Positions 1 to 5,871 of a stretch of 6,119 bases of DNA are shown in pieces. A program made the translations under genes and the position numbers. Below the pieces are notes generated by a model that made no database searches, had not been told where the DNA came from, and was given only the letters and a program-made list of their open reading frames with translations. The stretch is from Bacteroidales bacterium (GTDB lineage Bacteria; Bacteroidota; Bacteroidia; Bacteroidales; JAOZTL01), in contig JAOZTL010000151.1 in assembly GCA_029942205.1 (NCBI GenBank), forward strand, positions 1,195 to 7,313. The letters are read 5' to 3'. Numbering within the stretch: position 1 is the stretch's first letter; the number at the start of each line of letters is the position of its first letter.

Positions 1-57
1 ACGCAAATAGAAAGCAAATACCAAAGTCCGCAAGAATACAAATAAATCATCAACCAT
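1..57 (-). CDS. possible 5' end of a gene running off the left edge, membrane-like N-terminus
   Basis: Downstream of the moaB/mog stop codon on the same strand an open frame starts with ATG at 57-55 and stays open to the window edge. It reads MVDDLFVFLRTLVFAFYLR, a hydrophobic, membrane-type N-terminus. A second open frame starts with ATG at 50-48 and reads MIYLYSCGLWYLLSIC, which is also hydrophobic, so the correct frame cannot be decided from 19 codons. The gap to the preceding stop would be only 18 or 25 bp, which would suit an operon with moaB/mog. No recognisable ribosome binding site helps, as is usual in Bacteroidota. This could also be non-coding. No function is assigned. Confidence 0.3.
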   Translation of the reverse strand, partial: MVDDLFVFLRTLVFAFYLR

Positions 58-75
58 TCATTGATTGTATCGTTT

Positions 76-600
76 TTACTTGTGAACATCCATTCCTAAT
101 TGCATGTACAACAAATGATCGAGCGTTATCGTAATTTCCGACACATAATCCTTGACCGCTTTCACGCTCCCTGGCAGTGTGTACACTTGCGTTTGTCCAA
201 TAATGCCTGCCACACTTCTACTTAGCCGTGCATTGGGTATTTTTTCGCCATATTTTACTCGAATATATTCCATAATTCCTGGTATTTCCTTGTCCAGCAA
301 AGGAATCACTGTGTCTGGCGTTATATCACGAATACCTACACCCGTGCCGCCTGTGGTGAAAATGAAATCAATATCTTCGGCTACAAAGCTCTTTATTTTG
401 CTTTCCAACAATGCGGCTTCGTCAGGAATAATCGTTACTTGAATTTCGTACTGCCATGCATTTGCACTAAAATGTGCTTGAAGCATTTCTTTTATTTTTG
501 CACCACTCAAATCTTCATATTCGCCTCGGCTGGCTCTATCGCTTAGCGTGATAATCCGAATTTGTAGCTTTTTCGTTTGTTTTAATTCGTCTATTGTCAT
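76..600 (-). CDS. MogA/MoaB-family molybdenum cofactor biosynthesis protein
   Basis: A complete 174-aa cytoplasmic protein of the MoaB/Mog (MoCF) family. Mog members adenylylate molybdopterin with ATP to prime molybdate insertion; MoaB members have a less certain role. The family signatures are in order: TLSDRASRGEYEDLSG at residues 18-33, PDE at 59-61, the pterin/nucleotide-binding loop TTGGTG at 82-87, RDITPDT at 91-97, PGIMEYIR at 107-114, LSRSVAGIIG at 126-135 and LPGSVKAV at 142-149. Asp60 and Asp92 appear to correspond to the two acidic residues known to matter in E. coli MogA, which favours an active adenylyltransferase, but I cannot separate mog from moaB with certainty, so no symbol is given. 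The length is near the usual 160-195 aa. Repeat copy 1 starts 15 bp upstream of the start codon. No other cofactor-synthesis gene is visible in the window. Confidence 0.93.
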   Translation of the reverse strand: MTIDELKQTKKLQIRIITLSDRASRGEYEDLSGAKIKEMLQAHFSANAWQYEIQVTIIPDEAALLESKIKSFVAEDIDFIFTTGGTGVGIRDITPDTVIPLLDKEIPGIMEYIRVKYGEKIPNARLSRSVAGIIGQTQVYTLPGSVKAVKDYVSEITITLDHLLYMQLGMDVHK

Positions 601-614
601 TTCTTATTTCATTT

Positions 615-668
615 ATGCGTGAGCAACATCAAAAAGGTAGAATATTTTAAGTTCATGGACAAAATTAA
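615..668 (+). repeat. dispersed repeat, copy 1 (upstream of moaB/mog)
   Basis: The core ATGCGTGAGCAACATC at 615-630 is followed by an A-run and GGTAGAATATTTT, a diverged version of the GTCGAAGACCTTA half. A further extension, TGGACAAAATTAA at 656-668, is shared with copy 5 and, in part, with copy 3. The core is identical to that of copy 2 apart from the first base. This copy sits between the moaB/mog start codon and the 3' end of the LRR gene, exactly 90 bp from copy 2. It is not attached to a stop codon and its second half has lost the clean hairpin. Confidence 0.8.
660..667 (-). promoter_or_regulatory. possible -7 box for moaB/mog (TAATTTTG)
   Basis: On the minus strand this reads TAATTTTG, an exact match to the Bacteroidota -7 consensus TAnnTTTG. 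It would place a transcript start about 50 nt upstream of the moaB/mog start codon. No good TTTG-like -33 box is found 19-21 bp further upstream, so the call is weak. The box lies inside the extension of repeat copy 1, and the same eight bases recur in the extensions of copies 3 and 5. It may therefore be a property of the repeat rather than a dedicated promoter. Confidence 0.3.
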
Positions 669-704
669 TCATACAATCCTTTATTATGAACATTTTTTTC
701 ACCA

Positions 705-738
705 GTGCGTGAGCAACATCAAAAGGTCGAAGACCTTA
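705..738 (+). repeat. dispersed repeat, copy 2 (at the stop codon of the LRR gene)
   Basis: The core GTGCGTGAGCAACATC at 705-720 is followed by AAAAGGTCGAAGACCTTA. The last three bases (736-738) are the complement of the TAA stop codon of the LRR gene, so the repeat begins exactly at the end of that gene. Of the six copies this has the best second-half hairpin. A TTTATTA at 680-686 may be a weak match to the TTTACTAA flank seen beside copies 3-5, at a similar distance. Confidence 0.85.
721..737 (-). terminator. terminator-like hairpin at the 3' end of the LRR gene
   Basis: On the minus strand AAGGTC (737-732), loop TTC, GACCTT (728-723) form a perfect 6-bp stem directly after the first base of the LRR stop codon. 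The stem merges into a short T-run TTTT (724-721) and then GATG. The stem is short and the T-tract has only four bases, two of them inside the stem. It would be a weak intrinsic terminator at best. It is part of repeat copy 2. Confidence 0.4.
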
Positions 739-3225
739 GTTTAAAACTTCGCAATGCCTATGATCATCTTTGTATAATTTAATTCTCCATTCGGGTATTT
801 TGGAGTTATAACATTTTAGTGTTTTCAGTTTATACAGCTCGCTTATGGGCGACAAACTACGGATGCGAGTACTGAAACATTCCAAATATTGGAGTTTTTT
901 TAAATTCTCGATTCCTTTCAGATTCTTAATTTGTGTGCCAGATACTTTGAGTGTTTCTAGTTTTTTCAGATTAGCTATTGCCAATAAATCCGCCACTTGG
1001 GTATTTTCGATATTCAAATAAACCAACTTTTTTAGTAACGATAATGCCGCAATGTTGCTTATTTGGTTTTTAGAAATATCCAACTCTTCGAGCCGTGCCA
1101 TTTTCATCAATGGGTCTAAATTCATAATTCGCCCGTCGGTAAAGCTGAATTTTCGTAAAAACATAAATTGTGTAATCGGCTCCAAGCTCGTAATTGAGCT
1201 GTTCGATTCGATCGCCAATTCTTCTTTTTCGATCAATTCCTGCAATTGTACGTTTGATGGCTTATTATCCAATTTCACTTTCTCCCGAAACACTTGCTGC
1301 CATGCTTTGGGTAAATGATCCCACCAGCTTTTTAAATGCATACTTTGATAAATCACCAAAATAGATTCATTATGCTTGCGTAAGTTGTAAATACTCTCGT
1401 CGTTTACTCGGCTATTATCGGCATACACGTAGCTTAGTTTTCGCAAATTCTGCAACACTTGCAAGTTTTGTACTTCGGTGTTTTCACAAAACAAAAAGCT
1501 TAATTCTTTTGCCGATCGCAAAGGCTCTAAATTGCTTATTTTGGTATTATTTATTTTGAGCACTTGTATTTTCCGCAAATTCGACAAAGGCATCAAATCG
1601 TTAATGAGCGTATTCGAGCAATTCAACGACATCAACTCATCGGCATATTTCAAGGCTTCCAAACTCGATATTTTTGTATTGGCACAATGCAATGTTCGTA
1701 ATTTCGGCAACTTGTCTAAAGGATTTAATGAGGTAATTCGCTGATTGTTGGCAATGTCAATCTGTTCAATTTGTGCTATTTTATGCAATTCTAGCACCGT
1801 TACTTTTTGAGTGCCCAGCTTTGTCAAAAACACCTTCTTCCATTCGTCCGAAAGCGTATTCCACCAACTTTGCAGTTCTGCCGAATTATAAATAACCATA
1901 CATTTCGGATGCGCCTCCATAAACTTGTTTGCTTTGATTTGACTCACGCCTGTTTTGTCGCAATAAATTCGCTCTAAATCAGACAATCCAAGTAGTGCAT
2001 CAATATTACTTACCGACGTTTGATCGATATACAAACTACTGAGTTTCGGTAAATTAGCCAATGGTGCGATGTCGCTTATTTTAGTGTTTTTGCAATATAT
2101 TTTTTGTAATGCAGGTAAATTTTTCAAATGACTCAAGCTGTATACTTTTGAGTTAGATAGATTCAATATTTTTAAATGCATAAAACCCGTAAAAACCGCC
2201 AAATTACTCACTTGCGTATGATTTAAGTACACTTCTTCGAGTTTTTCGAGAGGCTTCAGCGGCATCACGTTATTGATGCTGGTGTGCGAAGCGTCTACTA
2301 TTCGTAAATTTTCTAAATAACTAATACTCGCCAAATGACTGATGGGCGTGTGGCTGATGTTTATTTCTTGTAGCTTATTGGCATAGCGCAAAGGTTCTAG
2401 GCTGTTTACTTTGGTGTGCGAAATATCCAAAATTTCGAGTTTCAACAAATTCCTAATTGGCATCAAATCATCGATATTGGTGTTGGCACAACGGATTTCT
2501 TTCAGTTTCGAGAATTTCCCAATCGGCTCTAAACTTGTTATTTGTTTATTGCCCGACAAATCAATATGCTCAATAAGCACCAATTGATTCAATTGCGTAT
2601 CGCTAATTACCGACGAAGCTCCCACTTGCTTTGCTAGCAACTGTTTCCATGCCAAATTAAGCCCATTCCACCATTGCTTTAGTTGTTCGGTTTTATTTAT
2701 CGGCGTGGTGTAAATGCTTACAATTTTCAAGTTTTGAGTTTCTTGGTTGTAGTCAATTTCCACAAAACGCTCGACAATATTTTCAACAGCTACATTTTCA
2801 ATTGTCGTTCCTTTCAATCTCCGATTCATACTCACCAAAAAGAATAGCTCGTTTTGGGCATCATAACGCTCTTCGATACTCACCACCTCAAACTCAAAAC
2901 TTATTTGCTTAAAAAAAAACGTGATGTCTTTCATGTAAGCTTGTACGTCTTTGTAGGTAACGATTTTGCGGTTTTCATCCAAATCATCTTCTACTTGCAC
3001 TTTATCGTCAGTAAACATTTTGCTGTAGCTATCGTTGATAATGATATGACGCTCACGCTGTGTCGATTCTTCGTCGCCAAGCATATTCAGCGTTCCTTCC
3101 AAATAATCGATCATTTGTTCTACTTCTCGCTTATACTTACTGATACTATCACTTGCTATTTGTGCGTTTGCAACAGGTATTCCAAACACAACAATCATTA
3201 TTAAGGAGAAAAAACGGTATTTCAT
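736..3225 (-). CDS. secreted leucine-rich-repeat protein with three WW-LRR modules
   Basis: An 829-aa protein. A Sec signal peptide covers residues 1-21 (cleavage after VANA, before Gln22). Residues about 30-175 form a non-LRR domain resembling the 186-aa protein encoded at 4489-5049. Three modules follow, each opening with a tryptophan-rich motif: LKQWWNGLNLAWKQLL at 182-197, LQSWWNTLSDEWKKVF at 451-466 and LKSWWDHLPKAWQQVF at 631-646. Each continues with 22-residue LRRs of the type LxxLxxxxTxIsxLxPLxxLxx, the short class also found in internalins. LRRs start at 241, 263, 285 and so on to 417 in module 1, at 509-597 in module 2 and at 690-800 in module 3. The first two modules close with a cap ending in VIY (444-446 and 623-625); the last ends in HCEVLN. 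The fold implies protein or ligand binding outside the cytoplasm; the partner is unknown. The gene stands alone between repeat copies 2 and 3. Confidence 0.93.
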   Translation of the reverse strand: MKYRFFSLIMIVVFGIPVANAQIASDSISKYKREVEQMIDYLEGTLNMLGDEESTQRERHIIINDSYSKMFTDDKVQVEDDLDENRKIVTYKDVQAYMKDITFFFKQISFEFEVVSIEERYDAQNELFFLVSMNRRLKGTTIENVAVENIVERFVEIDYNQETQNLKIVSIYTTPINKTEQLKQWWNGLNLAWKQLLAKQVGASSVISDTQLNQLVLIEHIDLSGNKQITSLEPIGKFSKLKEIRCANTNIDDLMPIRNLLKLEILDISHTKVNSLEPLRYANKLQEINISHTPISHLASISYLENLRIVDASHTSINNVMPLKPLEKLEEVYLNHTQVSNLAVFTGFMHLKILNLSNSKVYSLSHLKNLPALQKIYCKNTKISDIAPLANLPKLSSLYIDQTSVSNIDALLGLSDLERIYCDKTGVSQIKANKFMEAHPKCMVIYNSAELQSWWNTLSDEWKKVFLTKLGTQKVTVLELHKIAQIEQIDIANNQRITSLNPLDKLPKLRTLHCANTKISSLEALKYADELMSLNCSNTLINDLMPLSNLRKIQVLKINNTKISNLEPLRSAKELSFLFCENTEVQNLQVLQNLRKLSYVYADNSRVNDESIYNLRKHNESILVIYQSMHLKSWWDHLPKAWQQVFREKVKLDNKPSNVQLQELIEKEELAIESNSSITSLEPITQFMFLRKFSFTDGRIMNLDPLMKMARLEELDISKNQISNIAALSLLKKLVYLNIENTQVADLLAIANLKKLETLKVSGTQIKNLKGIENLKKLQYLECFSTRIRSLSPISELYKLKTLKCYNSKIPEWRIKLYKDDHRHCEVLN

Positions 3226-3296
3226 TGGTTAAGGTTTTGTAGGTTTTGGTCATTCAATCATTCCCTTGTATGGAACAATTTTAAGGTATTCGTCCT

Positions 3297-3372
3297 ATTT
3301 ACTAATCATCGCTGATATTATATAAATGCGTAAACAACATCAAATAAGTCGAAGATCTTAGTGCAAAATTAA
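3297..3372 (+). repeat. dispersed repeat, copy 3 (at the stop codon of the 276-aa gene)
   Basis: The core ATGCGTAAACAACATC at 3326-3341 is followed by AAATAAGTCGAAGATCTTA. Bases 3358-3360 are the complement of the TAA stop codon of the 276-aa gene. Similarity to other copies runs further on both sides. On the left, ATTTACTAA (3297-3305) matches the flank of copies 4 and 5 at the same distance within 1-2 bp. On the right, CAAAATTAA (3364-3372) matches copies 1 and 5 and lies inside the gene, encoding its final residues. The core closely resembles inverted copy 6, sharing TTATAyAAATGCrTAArC and CAACATyAAATA. Confidence 0.82.
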
Positions 3373-4188
3373 TTGCATTAATTCTTTTTTTTGTTTCTCT
3401 TTCATTTTCAATAAATTAGAAATAAGCCAGCCCGAATTTGTTGTGTTTCTGTTAAACTCAGAAAGTTCAAAATACCAATTATCAATCTGAAAAACATGGA
3501 ATTTTAATTTACTTACCGATCGAAATTTAAGCCTAGATCGTTTCATTTCGTACAAAAATAGCGTTAAATGATCGGGTTTAAAATCTTTATTCGCATAAAA
3601 TTCAACATACTTATTATTCCGAAATATTTTTTGTAAATTCATAAAATCCAGCTCATGGCTCATCGGATGAATAAACTTGGACTGCCCCGTACTATCGGCA
3701 AAAAACAAACTCTCGAAAGTAGGAAAATAAGCATTTTGGAATACCCATTTTGCGCCACCATTCTCAAGCTCAATACTCAAAAATAAAATAATATCGATCG
3801 ACTTACCTTTGTACAGAAACTTAGACGAAACTTCGGCTATCCAATCGGATTTATAAAAGTCCAAAAACTTTCCTTTGCGCTCCGTAATGTCTTTTATGAA
3901 AAATTCTTTTTTGGCAAACGTAATCTGACTGCTCTCGTTGTTGAATAAATTTGCTAAATACTGCAACCGCAATTTTTTACTCCGATACGCTTTATCTTCG
4001 GCATACAAAAACTTCCCAGTAAAATCCTCTTCGCCATTAAAGCGTCTGAAAAATTGATTTACTTGTTTGGTTGCTGCCAAAAATATGGCCTCTTGCTGCG
4101 GATCATTTGCTGCTTTTTGTGCATACGAAACTGGTATCCAGAGTAAGAAGCCAATCATTATAAAAACAAATATTACTGATTTTGTCAT
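3358..4188 (-). CDS. secreted protein of unknown function with a C-terminal NSGWLI motif
   Basis: A 276-aa protein with a clear Sec signal peptide (hydrophobic residues 5-20, cleavage after VSYA at 23). The mature part appears to have two regions. Residues about 35-160 hold VNQFFRRFNGEEDF (43-56), YKSDWIAEVSSKFLYKGKS (112-130) and a beta-rich stretch ending GGAKWVFQNAYFP (144-156). Residues about 175-260 hold HELDFMNL (178-185), a beta-rich region with YFELSEFNRN (239-248) and NSGWLISNLL (251-260). A lysine-rich tail follows. I recognise this as a Bacteroidota-style exported conserved hypothetical protein, but I cannot name a function or catalytic residues. The last four codons (LILH) and the stop overlap repeat copy 3, so the tail may not be ancestral. 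It is preceded by its own likely promoter and a 300-bp gap, and followed after 132 bp by the LRR gene. Confidence 0.85.
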   Translation of the reverse strand: MTKSVIFVFIMIGFLLWIPVSYAQKAANDPQQEAIFLAATKQVNQFFRRFNGEEDFTGKFLYAEDKAYRSKKLRLQYLANLFNNESSQITFAKKEFFIKDITERKGKFLDFYKSDWIAEVSSKFLYKGKSIDIILFLSIELENGGAKWVFQNAYFPTFESLFFADSTGQSKFIHPMSHELDFMNLQKIFRNNKYVEFYANKDFKPDHLTLFLYEMKRSRLKFRSVSKLKFHVFQIDNWYFELSEFNRNTTNSGWLISNLLKMKEKQKKELMQLILH

Positions 4189-4283
4189 ATTGATTTGTTC
4201 ATAATTTACTGATTAATCCTACTTTATGAAGTTTAAACTTACTGTTAATCAATTCATTTGCCTGTTTTAGGATACCATAAAAT

Positions 4284-4315
4284 CAAAAGTAGAAAGAGTT
4301 TTTGTTAAAAGCAAT
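4284..4315 (-). promoter_or_regulatory. likely promoter of the 276-aa gene
   Basis: On the minus strand ATTG (4315-4312) is separated by 20 bp from TACTTTTG (4291-4284). This fits the Bacteroidota promoter pattern TTTG-N19/21-TAnnTTTG with a perfect -7 box and three of four bases in the -33 box. It would give a leader of roughly 90 nt before the ATG at 4188. The -7 box overlaps one arm of an inverted repeat, which could serve as a regulatory site. Confidence 0.5.
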
Positions 4316-4355
4316 ACTTTTTAGACTGAAATCTGCTAATTTTCTTTCTGCTTTT
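4285..4355. repeat. inverted repeat upstream of the 276-aa gene
   Basis: The arm AAAAGTAGAAAGA at 4285-4297 is complementary to TCTTTCTGCTTTT at 4343-4355 in 12 of 13 positions, and the remaining position can form a G-U pair. The spacer is 45 bp. The sequence is purine/pyrimidine biased, so some of the match could come from low complexity. The left arm covers the putative -7 promoter box. Confidence 0.45.
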
Positions 4356-4423
4356 TACTTTCTACTAACATTTTTTGTCTAATATTAATCAACTAATATC
4401 AACTTGATAAAGTAGTGTTAAGT

Positions 4424-4490
4424 TAATTTTACTAAAAAACACAGACTTACAGAATTGCGTAAGCAACATCAAAAAAAATCGAAGACCTTT
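4424..4490 (+). repeat. dispersed repeat, copy 4 (at the stop codon of the 186-aa gene)
   Basis: The left flank TAATTTTACTAAA (4424-4436) and ACAGAATTG (4449-4457) are shared with copy 5 in the same order, with spacing within 1 bp. The core TTGCGTAAGCAACATC at 4455-4470 and AAAAAAAATCGAAGACCTTT follow. The stop codon complement of the 186-aa gene (4489-4491) overlaps the end. In this copy TTGC-GTAA-GCAA (4455-4466) is a perfect small stem with a GNRA-type loop when read on the plus strand. The rest of the 4189-4488 gap holds the promoter and inverted repeat listed separately; I see no gene in it. Confidence 0.85.
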
Positions 4491-5049
4491 ATTTGGATGT
4501 ATTTTTCACTCGAATATCGCCCAATAATACATCCCAGAAACCAACAGGAATACCATCAATTTGTGTTTGTTTACGTTCGACATAAATCGTGATGTCTTTT
4601 TTGGTTACATCCTGGTATACTATTCCATCCTTTACTCCTGTAAATCGCTGATAAATAGTGATAACGCCAACGTACTTGCCGTCGGGCTGTTTCACCAAAT
4701 CGCTTACGTACTGAATATTAAACCATTCAATCGAAACTTTTGTGTAATTTAAACGCATCAAACGCTCTAGGTATTTTTTAATTTTGTAATACCTAACTTT
4801 ATCCGAATATAAAGAAGAAACGCCAATTTCGCTTTCATTCATAAAAAGCTCTAATGTTCTGTCAATTACTCGGTAAGCCTCTGTGGTAGCGGTTGCTTTA
4901 TCGCCTATAATGCTTATGTACTTACTCAAATCACGCACTTTTTCAAGTGCCAATGAGTCGATTGCTTGCTTTCGTGCGGGGCTCAATTGCCCTTGCGCAT
5001 TTGCCGAAAAAGCAATCAAAATGCTTATAAATAAAAAAGTATATTTCAT
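4489..5049 (-). CDS. secreted protein of unknown function, paralogous domain to the LRR protein N-terminus
   Basis: A 186-aa protein with a Sec signal peptide (cleavage after SANA at 18, before Gln19). The mature protein has a helical first half, including YISIIGDKATATTEAYRVID (44-63) and VRYYKIKKYLERLMRLNY (85-102). A beta-rich second half follows: VSIEWFNIQYV (105-115), GKYVGVITIYQRFTG (124-138), KDITIYVE (151-158) and VLLGDIRV (174-181). The pattern L-x7-GD-x6-E followed by IID/VID, the K-rich helix and the strands parallel residues about 43-172 of the LRR protein. The helix-plus-curved-sheet pattern would suit an NTF2-like fold, but this is only an impression. It lies 33 bp downstream of the lipoprotein gene on the same strand, so the two are probably co-transcribed. 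Its stop codon lies inside repeat copy 4. No catalytic residue can be named. Confidence 0.85.
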   Translation of the reverse strand: MKYTFLFISILIAFSANAQGQLSPARKQAIDSLALEKVRDLSKYISIIGDKATATTEAYRVIDRTLELFMNESEIGVSSLYSDKVRYYKIKKYLERLMRLNYTKVSIEWFNIQYVSDLVKQPDGKYVGVITIYQRFTGVKDGIVYQDVTKKDITIYVERKQTQIDGIPVGFWDVLLGDIRVKNTSK

Positions 5050-5082
5050 CTAAATCAGTTTTTTTAAGCTATTGTAATTTAG

Positions 5083-5709
5083 TTATTTTCTTCTTAGCTC
5101 TATGGTTTTTATTTTTTGATTATCATCATAAATAATTCGATTGATCGTGTTTGGATTCTTCTTTTGATCTTTCAAATAATTCAAATAAGGAGCTATTTTG
5201 CTTGGTTTTTCATAATCTTTGATACCATCCGACTCTTTGATAATAATAAGTACATTTGCATTTTCTGAACTAAAAAAGCCCATTGCCGATGCTATTTGTA
5301 TATTGGCACTTTCCACCGACTCTGCCGCAGCAATGCCGTCAAATAATGTGGTTAATTTCACTTCTGTCGTTTGTACCAATGCTGCTTCCTCCTTTGCGAT
5401 ACGTTCTCGTTCGAGTCTAATTTGTTCTTCTACCTGTGCGATGAGTGTGTTCAATTCGACATCGTTGTGCTTTCTTGCCTTCACTAGGGTAAGTACAGCC
5501 TCTTTCTCGTCGAGAGTTTTGGTGCAATCTGCTCGTAATAAATCTTTTACTATAGCTTTACTGTCTAGCAATAAGGAATCAACAGCTACTATCGTCGTGT
5601 CCGTGTCGTCTTTGATTGGTTCGGTAGTTTTACACGCTGGTGCAATACTTAATAATAACACCAATAATAAAACAACACTTCCTATTCGTATTCCATCATT
5701 TTGTTTCAT
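5083..5709 (-). CDS. coiled-coil lipoprotein of unknown function
   Basis: A 208-aa protein with a lipoprotein signal peptide: hydrophobic residues 9-22 followed by APAC with the acylated Cys at position 26. The Ala at -3 is a less common lipobox residue. An acidic, threonine-rich linker follows (KTTEPIKDDTDTT, 27-39). Residues about 45-113 are helical, with a charged, probably coiled-coil stretch LIAQVEEQIRLERERIAKEE (89-108). A compact C-terminal domain contains SANIQIASAMGFFSSENANVL (134-154), YEKPSKIAPYLNYLKDQKK (166-184) and a final beta hairpin INRIIYDDNQKIKTIELRRK. It looks like a member of a conserved Bacteroidota exported family, but I cannot assign a role. It is expected to be anchored to a membrane, most likely the outer membrane. 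It is first in a two-gene unit with the 186-aa gene, and repeat copy 5 lies about 50-80 bp upstream of its start. Confidence 0.85.
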   Translation of the reverse strand: MKQNDGIRIGSVVLLLVLLLSIAPACKTTEPIKDDTDTTIVAVDSLLLDSKAIVKDLLRADCTKTLDEKEAVLTLVKARKHNDVELNTLIAQVEEQIRLERERIAKEEAALVQTTEVKLTTLFDGIAAAESVESANIQIASAMGFFSSENANVLIIIKESDGIKDYEKPSKIAPYLNYLKDQKKNPNTINRIIYDDNQKIKTIELRRK

Positions 5710-5756
5710 AATAATTGATTTTAATGTGGTATGATTAATTGATAATTTATAATGGA

Positions 5757-5840
5757 TAATTTTACTAAATTGTCGGAATCACAGAATTGTGTAACTAACA
5801 TCAAAAAAGTCGAAAACCTAAAGTAAGTGGACAAAATTAA
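5757..5840 (+). repeat. dispersed repeat, copy 5 (upstream of the lipoprotein gene)
   Basis: This is the longest copy. The left flank is TAATTTTACTAAA (5757-5769) and ACAGAATTG (5781-5789), as in copy 4. The core is TTGTGTAACTAACATC at 5787-5802, followed by AAAAAAGTCGAAAACCTA. The right extension AAGTAAGTGGACAAAATTAA (5821-5840) is shared in part with copies 1 and 3. The copy is not fused to a stop codon. It faces copy 6, which is inverted about 50 bp to the right. The minus strand of 5832-5839 reads TAATTTTG, a -7 box match that could contribute to transcription of the lipoprotein gene, though no matching -33 box is seen. Confidence 0.8.
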
Positions 5841-5871
5841 GCCCACATTAATAATTTTTGTATTTTACTGA

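Noticed and set aside
152..442. Plus-strand open frame opposite moaB/mog.
   Set aside because: The minus strand carries all MoaB/Mog family motifs, so this is an antisense shadow.
705..782. Small plus-strand frame starting GTG (REQHQKVEDLSLKLRNA...) antisense to the end of the LRR gene.
   Set aside because: It is open only because it runs through the repeat and then the LRR coding strand. The frame is broken or different in the other copies and there is no independent sign of translation.
1050..1075. A further repeat copy inside the LRR gene (ATAAGCAACATTGC on the minus strand).
   Set aside because: The bases encode the ordinary LRR sequence ISNIAA and the similarity stops after about 13 bases, so chance resemblance is more likely.
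3276..3283. Promoter -7 box (TAAAATTG on the minus strand) for the LRR gene.
   Set aside because: It matches only part of TAnnTTTG and has no -33 box at the right distance.
705..4491. Interpretation of the repeats as integron attC sites.
   Set aside because: The 3'-of-gene position fits, but the copies lack the paired RYYYAAC and GTTRRRY core sites and no integron integrase is visible.
5219..5734. Long plus-strand open frame (171 codons) opposite the lipoprotein gene.
   Set aside because: It is the mirror of a convincing minus-strand lipoprotein, is rich in Ser/Ala/Thr in the manner of an antisense shadow, and shows no recognisable domain.
615..5840. CRISPR-like array.
   Set aside because: The copies are separated by whole genes with very unequal spacing, the repeats are imperfect, and there are no cas genes.
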